A DNA stretch of 64,000 bases from the NCBI GenBank assembly GCA_018296165.2, contig JACKQL020000027.1:310001-374000 (forward strand), in the 5' to 3' direction. Below the pieces are notes generated by a model. It ran no database searches and was not told the DNA's origin. It saw only the letters and a program-made list of their open reading frames with translations. This document shows positions 57,709-64,000 of this stretch, piece after piece. Each line of letters begins with the position of its first letter. Positions within the stretch are counted from its first letter, which is position 1. Position numbers and translations under genes: made by a program. Origin of the DNA: Termitomyces sp. T153 (lineage: Eukaryota; Basidiomycota; Agaricomycetes; Agaricales; Lyophyllaceae).

Positions 57709-60700
57709 AACACCAAACGTCCCCTCTGCTCTGGTTACATTCATACAATGGCTCCCCCCATGGACACCCTCCCCAACTCACACCCAACTCCCAACCCCTC
57801 GCGCAAACCATCAAATCATCTCCCACCCCACTCTTACCCTCTCCGTCAACTCCGCTCTCTCACACAAAGTTGACCCCGACATCACCCAAAGAACAGCATT
57901 CTAAAACCTGGCAACCATCTGACCAAATGAGCAACAACGTCTCCGGCACCGCGCCAACCCTCCGACCAACAATAACGCCAACCCGCCGCAGAACAGTCAC
58001 CCACTGTGCGAGGATTGCCAGCTACGAAGAGACCACTGAGAATGCGCTTCTTCAAAGCACGCCTGTGGATCTGCCGACCCACTAGCAACTCCGCAGACCA
58101 ACGAATGCGACTAAACGTCGACAACATCACCGAACCCTACTATCGACCCCCGACCCTCACCCCGACCCCTCCCCCTTTCCGAGGAACTAAACCCTCCGAC
58201 AACTAGCCCCGAAACCACCGAAATCAAGCTCGACCCAACAACCCCAACCACAGAACAAGAACCTCAGACCTAGGCTACGCTCCAACCCCAGGACCTGCTT
58301 CCAGACCTCGATTGATTTGGCCGTCACCTCCGCCCAACAAATGAAGGGGCCCTGACACCTCCGACCCGACCCCGACAACCCCGGAACAAGACCAAAACAT
58401 CCCCGAGCCTCTAGACGTTAATAAGGAGAACCATGGCACCCCACTCCCGACAAGGGACAACTCCGGACCATGCCACTATTTCACCACCCTCCCCCACACA
58501 ATCCGGAGCCCCCAACAATGAGGACCCTGGACGCCAAAACCCCCCCACATGCCACCCCCGAGCCTAAACTCCACCACCAGACTACGCCACCTCCCACGAA
58601 GGAATCCCCAGCATAGGAGCCACCCCGAACTAACTATAGGAAAAAGGACCCTATACGAAGTAGTTCCCTAAGTACTCTAAATTCGCTGACATGTTCATAT
58701 AAGGGAGGGAGAAGCCCCACCCTCACCCAGAAAACGACGATTGGCCGATTAAGCGACCTGACGACCCAAAGGGCACACGCTCCGATATCCTCAAAGGACC
58801 TCCCCCACCTGGCTCGACGACCCAAACAACCCTGCACCAGCCCAAACTGCCTAACCCAGACCCCTCCGAACCCTTCAACACAGCTCTGGACCCTGGCGAC
58901 ACGACTCCAGGGCCTCCACTCCGACCACGACATTTGATCAAGAGAACTCATGGCGCCAGCTTGACAATGATGCCCTGGTAGCCCCAACTCCGCAACAAAA
59001 ATCACCACCCACTCCAAATCCCGCCCCTACGCCGGAATATGTCCGCCAAACAGGGACCACATCATCGGAGCCTCCAGAAAAGCAAGCAGTGCCTCTCCCC
59101 ACTGCCACCCCCACATTTGCAACAAATCTCCGGGCCGCTCCGGAACACAAATGAAGAGTAGCCTTGACCCTGCCGCATCTCCCGGGAAACCCCACTCCAG
59201 TGCCTCCCCGCAGCCGACCTCCCCGCCGCCCCAACAACCGTGAACAACCAACAAACCCCCACCAAGTGACCCTTGTGTTGACTCTGGGACCACCCACTCC
59301 TTCCCCGACGAAGGAACCACCGACCCCCAAACCTCCGAACTCGAGGAAGTATCAGAAATACGTAAGACTCCTCTGTCCATCTCGGGACTTACCTTTGGTC
59401 AGGAAAGCAATGTCACATAGATGACCCGGAACCTCAAATTTTGGCCCCGGACCCAAAGGAACTGGTTGGGACTGATCACCCCGCATACTGCCCCCTCGGT
59501 CATCGACACTCTGGAGCACACCAAAGCACCACCTGAACATGCCCGCCCACAGATGCAATACTCCGGAACACAACCCCGACCCAGACAAACTATGCCGTGA
59601 GGACGAACCTCGCCTCACCGAACCCTGCCAATGAAGAAGGCCCCGCCGCCCTCGCCACCAGTGCCGGCATAAGAGCCAGACCATGGGAAGACCTCCATTA
59701 CCCCCCCACCAACCGCACTGCCAAGACAACCAAAGCCCCAAACCCGCTGGGCACTGTGAAAGATTTGAAGGTCCACCCTCCGATACCAATACGGCGCACG
59801 TCCCCGCCAAAGACAAGAGAAAACCCCTACACCCCCAGTCAGAATTTCCAAGAATCGAACTCAATAACACTGCCCGAAATGCCGCGGAACTCCACTGGAG
59901 AACTCCCACCACCCCCGCCGAACCTCAGGAATCCTCCCTGCGATGCCCCGCCCCGTCCCGACAAACCCCGGGACTAGCCAGCACAGACGGCACTAGCGAG
60001 CATAAAACCCGCCTCTGGACTCACTAGGGATTCAACTCCCTCTCACACCCCTGCGTGTTTCGCTTACTTCGCCCTCATACAAACTAAAACCCCACTTCAC
60101 ATGCCCAGGGACCAAGAAAAGGACATGTTCGCGTACAAAAAAATTATATATACAATAGGCGGGGGAGGCAGCAAGTCCGAGAGCAACAAGAAACGAGGCT
60201 CGCACCCATCTCACTCCCTCCCCGGACCCACCGGCAACCCAACCCCCAGGTCGACTTCCATCTGGGCCTGCACCACTGCTAAGACCTCCACCAACCCCGG
60301 CAACGCCTCCCCTGCATCAGCCGCCACCTCCCACCATGATCCCGGGGCCACCGCATTGCGTCGCCGATGTCCTGCCAACAACCTCTCCAGTCGCGCCATC
60401 CCCTGCTGCAACTCCAGAGGCTGGACTGCGGACCCCTGCGTCAACCCGTCCTGAATTGACACGAATGCCGCGGAGGCACCGTCCAAGAGGACCCGATGCT
60501 CCCGCACCCAGCCTAAACCCAGAAAATGAACCGTTAGTAACGAATGGAGGAACGGGAGACAACTCACGAAGGATCCCCATGCGCCCCAAAGCGGCCTCGT
60601 TGGCCAACCAATCCTCCCTCCGCCTCGCCGCCTCCAGCTCCACCCACAATGCATCCCCCTCCGGAACTCGTCCCTGCCCCTCCGCTTCCCCCGCGGGCTG

Positions 60701-61553
60701 CCCCTCCATCTGCGTCAGACGCTCCCGCAAGCCCCGCACCTCTAACGCTCGCTCCATCGCCACGCGCACCAAAGTGTTCCTCTCCCGCTCCATGGCTTCT
60801 TTCTCCATCCGCACTACGTCACGGTCCTCCCTTGCCCATCGGAGCTCACCCTCCCATACTGCCAACGACGTCGTCAAAGCCTCCACCTGCTTGCGAAGAA
60901 AGACCTCCATGATCGAAGGAATCGGCGTGGGGGGACTCAACGACCGTTCCGAGGGGATGCCCAGGACAGGAGAAAAAAGGGAGGACTCCGGAGGCCCCGC
61001 CGACAACTCGCGCCCACACGGCCTCTTGCTGGGCCCCGCCCTGAGGGCGGGGAGGCTTGACGCTTCCCCCGAATCACCGCCGAAGATGCCCCCTTTCCCT
61101 TCGGCAACGCGGGACAAAACTTGGTCCATTTCGGAACCCCCGGAAAATCCACCACCACCACCACCACGGATGACTCTACAAAAGCCCTGTCAATCATCCC
61201 GAAAAGACAAGTCGACACCACTTATGACTCTGGTCCCTGATGCTAGCACGGTGCCGACGCTCAAACTCCTCCCCCCCACTGTTGTACACCACCACCTCGT
61301 CCGAATCAGCGGGAGGGACTACTGGAACGCTGGGGGAAGACATGACGAATTTTGGGAAACCCCGGGGTACGTCCAAAGCTTTTAATTGATTGAGGAGAAC
61401 CCTGATGAAGCGGCAGCCGCGCTTCGACTTCATCTCCCACACCGCTATCACTCACTGTGGATTGATCAATATTGCTTGGCTTCAACTCCCACGCCCCGCC
61501 GATCCCTGTCCTGCCCTGCATCTCGAAGGGTCTCGACACTGAAGGGGGGGTGA
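57709..61553 (+). pseudogene. Interior of element F (right part): decayed gag-pol remnants
   Basis: Plus-strand scraps collinear with A: the ACACCAAACGTCCCC region, the DMF-equivalent block near 58680-58710, the integrase zinc equivalent near 59385-59420, and the post-chromodomain region near 59970-60080. No long sense frame. The antisense gene occupies 60211-61343. Confidence 0.65.
60211..61343 (-). pseudogene. Antisense spliced gene of element F, frameshifted
   Basis: Exons (minus) 61343-61226, 61175-60568 and 60512-60211 match A and E in length except for a net +2 in exon 2 (one extra Val codon and a one-base loss near 61045), which shifts the frame inside the GPSKRP region. The donor of intron 1 is AT instead of GT, as in G. 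Intron 2 (60513-60567) is intact. The last exon retains WVREHRVLLDGASAAFVSIQ, GSWWEVAADAGEALPG and the terminal GPGRE, with the same stop as E. Confidence 0.6.
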
Positions 61554-62676
61554 TGTCATGACCCGTCCCCTGAACCCCCGCACATCGCCCATCAACCCCC
61601 CAAACCCCCAAAAACCCCCAACGCTCCACCAAACTTCCACCCATGCCCCGCACCTATTTCGGCTAACTCCGACGCCTCCCCGGCTAACTCTGACAGCCCC
61701 CTGGCCAACTTCGGTGCCTTCCCCGCAGCCTCTGACACTTACCCTGGATCTCCCAAACCCAAGAACCACCCCTGCTGTTCCCAATCTTCGCCACCCATCA
61801 TCAACTCAACACCCTGGTTCCTCCGACCTATTCCGGAGCATCACGACAACCTCAGGGCGACCCACGTTCCCCAATGATCCCATCAATGTATCAGCGCGGC
61901 CCAATCCTCGATTGCAACCGACACCCACCCACTCCGTCGAGCTCCGCCAAGCCCCGCCGCCGCAGCCAACGTACCCCGAAGTTCTCCGGTAGTCAGTATA
62001 TAAGCCGTCGAGTAGCTCTTTGTACTCTAGTCTTGATATTGCTTAACGTTACCTATGGTCTGATTGTTTCCTTTTCGTGTTTCGTGTTTTGTTCTCCTTA
62101 CTCTCAGTCTCCCGGTCTTATCTCAGTCTCCCGGTCCTGTCCTGTCTCCATTTTGCTATTATTCTTGTTATCGTCTCGTATCTCCACTCGAATCTACTCT
62201 TGTTCCATATCATCTCGTCTGACGCTGTCTCGGTGACTCTGTCCGACCGTTGTGCCCAAGTCTTCATCAACCTTAACGACCTCACGAACTCCGCGATTAC
62301 GATTACAAACCCCAACACTCCTTTACCAGGTCCGAACTTCACTCTTCGCTCGGTCCCAGACTCCATCAACTCCAAATGATCTCCCATCAAATCCCGGCTC
62401 CATTCCCATTGATCACACAGCCGCCTACTCCTTTGCTTCCGCGAATCTCCCATACGGTCTTCTGCCTGAACCCCGCCAAGACCGTCTCGTTTCCTTGCAA
62501 TCCGACTTCTCCGGACCTCCCTGGATCCATCCGGATCACATCCCACCAACTATCCGCACAAGCCATCAGTGCTCGGAATGTCTTCGAGTGTTCGGTTACC
62601 AGTGCAAGGGGATCACGCCTGCCTAGTAAGGACTTGCCCAGTGCAGCTGAGCCCCCGAGGTCAGCGGAACCTGACA
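61554..62676 (+). repeat. 3' LTR of element F
   Basis: 1123 bp, preceded by the polypurine tract GAAGGGGGGGTGA (61541-61553) and followed by the target duplication GTCAC. Only two minisatellite copies against five in its partner. Confidence 0.93.
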
Positions 62677-63150
62677 GTCACCAATTGACCCCTCCTTTGA
62701 GTTCAAGTTCCAGTAGAACTACTAGTGTTGCAAATACACTCTACTGGGTCAATGGTTCAAAAACAGGCCTGGAGATCCCAGTGCTTACATCATATGCAAT
62801 TATTTGCAAGATGATAAGTATTGTTACAATGTGGAACCAAGTGTGATTATCTTTCTTTTGCCTTGGCCCTCAGCTCTTCTTGCACTTGGACTTCAATTGT
62901 TGCTTTGGTCTGCTCTCCTATAATGAATGCTTTGTTCTTCCATCTTTCAAAGTGTGATGACATGCCTAGTATTTTTATGGTCCTGACATGACTATCAAAG
63001 TAGGGTGTTGCTAGTACTCTCACCCACTCCCTTCATTCCCAATTTCTGCTTCACAACACCTTCATCTAGTTTATAGGGTGGTTCATGCCTTGCCAAGCTG
63101 TGAGACCATACTTATGATTACAATTGATGTACTTTTCCTTTTCTTAGTAT
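62677..63150. other. Flank of element F; nothing assigned
   Basis: AT-rich sequence with no recognised gene. It should be the pre-insertion neighbour of 50065. Confidence 0.4.
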
Positions 63151-63800
63151 TGTGTCAATACTGAGCTGTGTGATGTCTGTGGCATTGTCATAAGCCTCAA
63201 AAGGGACATTCCTCACCATGCCAAGCTTCATTGTGAGGACAAAAGTTCTCTGTATGTTATTCTGAATGGTTTCATCTGTTGTGACTGTGCTTTAAACATT
63301 GATCTTATGTTATAGGATGCATAAGTGCCCTTATGATGGCTGTTCCTATAAGTTGTTGCAGAAATCAAACCTGGCCATCCACATGTGCCAACAGTGAGCT
63401 CAATCTTTTTGCCAGCTTTTCAATAACTTACATTCTTGGCAGCACTGGAGAAAAACCATTCCACTGCCCTGACTGCAATTACAGAATGGCTGATCCCAGC
63501 TCACTTAATTGACATAGGAAGAGGAAACATGATTTCATTTTAAAAAAATCAAAGGCAAAGGCAAATCCCACTGGTGATAGAGTTGGAATGAGATATTCTT
63601 CCCCATATAAGGACTCACACTCTGACTCAGGCATTCCATCTCCATCAAAGATCTTTGTTGAAAAACTACCTGTCTCTTACACTGACCAGTCTAGGGTCTT
63701 AGCTTTTCACATGCAAAACTTTCTGAGCTACCCATGTACAAGAGGTGCCTCAGAACTCTTTTCCCAATCTCAGAGTGGTAGGGCTTTAGGACATGAGTGA
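63150..63800 (+). pseudogene. C2H2 zinc-finger gene, decayed
   Basis: Three fingers can be read. The first (about 63168-63235) begins CDVCGIVISLKRD and has two His after HH-AKL. The second is HKCPYDGCSYKLLQKSNLAI followed by HMCQ at about 63318-63392. A GT-AG intron (from about 63393 to 63441) joins it to the linker HTGEKPF. The third finger is CPDCNYRMADPSSLN then HRKRKH, in which one Arg is a TGA codon (about 63508). The frame continues to 63800 with a Ser-rich tail. The TGEKPF linker is typical of DNA-binding C2H2 arrays. At least one upstream segment is out of frame. Confidence 0.65.
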
Positions 63801-64000
63801 CAGCCTGGATGCCACACAATTTTCCCCCTTGTTCCAAAGGCCAAATATGAATCTTTCAATGAAGCCCTTCCCTCATTCTACAATCATAGGACATCTCCTC
63901 AAATTGATTACTCTAAAGTTCACCTTCCTTAATCACCTTCTCTGTCAAGGTATCCTTTGTGGTGCTCATCTTCTTCTTCAACCTCAGGCCTCTCTGTTGA
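63801..64000. other. Right edge, no feature seen
   Basis: Nothing recognisable; possibly the 3' part of the decayed zinc-finger gene. Confidence 0.4.

Larger units (their letters stand above)
50066..62676 (+). mobile_element. LTR element 'F' containing nested element E
   Basis: 5' LTR 50066-51256, 3' LTR 61554-62676, flanked by the perfect duplication GTCAC (50061-50065 and 62677-62681). Its interior is 51257-51413 plus 57709-61553, about 4.0 kb, similar to that of A: decayed pol scraps and an antisense gene. Element E sits in the interior 157 bp after the 5' LTR. The LTRs differ by about 68 bp, mostly from minisatellite copy number. Confidence 0.9.

Noticed and set aside
60336..61385. A 349-codon plus-strand frame in element F
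   Set aside because: Same shadow effect as in A; the corresponding frame in E is broken and shares no recognisable domain.
1..64000. tRNA or rRNA genes
   Set aside because: No cloverleaf with A and B box consensus or rRNA-like sequence was noticed; a tRNAscan run would settle it.

Overview
This is a repeat-dominated segment of a fungal nuclear genome, most likely an agaricomycete (mushroom-forming basidiomycete). The evidence is short GT-AG introns of about 48-68 nt, several with CTAAC-type branch points; host genes of typically agaricomycete type (AIM9-like phosphotransferase, split-finger C2H2 protein, FAD oxidoreductase); and the mix of chromodomain Ty3/Gypsy, tyrosine-recombinase and LINE retroelements. 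I cannot name the species.

Layout. 1-13.5 kb: an LTR at the left edge, an unassigned LTR-like stretch, then an old degenerate Ty3/Gypsy chromovirus ('G', about 1.9-12.6 kb) whose reverse transcriptase is split by a solo LTR of a younger family, then a fragment of a second Gypsy family. 13.5-17 kb: decayed or unresolved multi-exon host-like sequence. 17.5-28 kb: an island of five recognisable or plausible host genes: a PNPOx-fold FMN protein, a basic/acidic low-complexity protein, an AIM9/APH-like phosphotransferase, a C2H2 zinc-finger protein and a secreted FAD oxidoreductase. 28.4-38.3 kb: a DIRS-like tyrosine-recombinase retroelement, split in its recombinase gene by a young LTR element ('A'). 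38.3-50 kb: decayed kinase-like gene copies and a 6.7 kb LINE with a poly(A) tail and a target-site duplication of about 28 bp, but a deleted RT core. 50-62.7 kb: LTR element 'F', itself split by inverted element 'E'. 62.7-64 kb: a decayed C2H2 zinc-finger gene.

The most notable observation is a spliced gene on the antisense strand between pol and the 3' LTR of these Gypsy elements. Four copies (in G, A, E and F) share a start region, intron positions and intron phases, a coiled coil and a conserved C-terminal domain. Elements A, E and F have lost nearly all of gag-pol but keep this antisense gene. The G version also carries two C-x2-C-x6-C motifs. G also encodes two tandem retropepsin-like domains in one frame.

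Most decayed genes show the same lesion, CGA to TGA stops and related CpG transitions, as expected from cytosine methylation and deamination. Nesting gives a relative order: G before its solo LTR, the YR element before A, and F before E.
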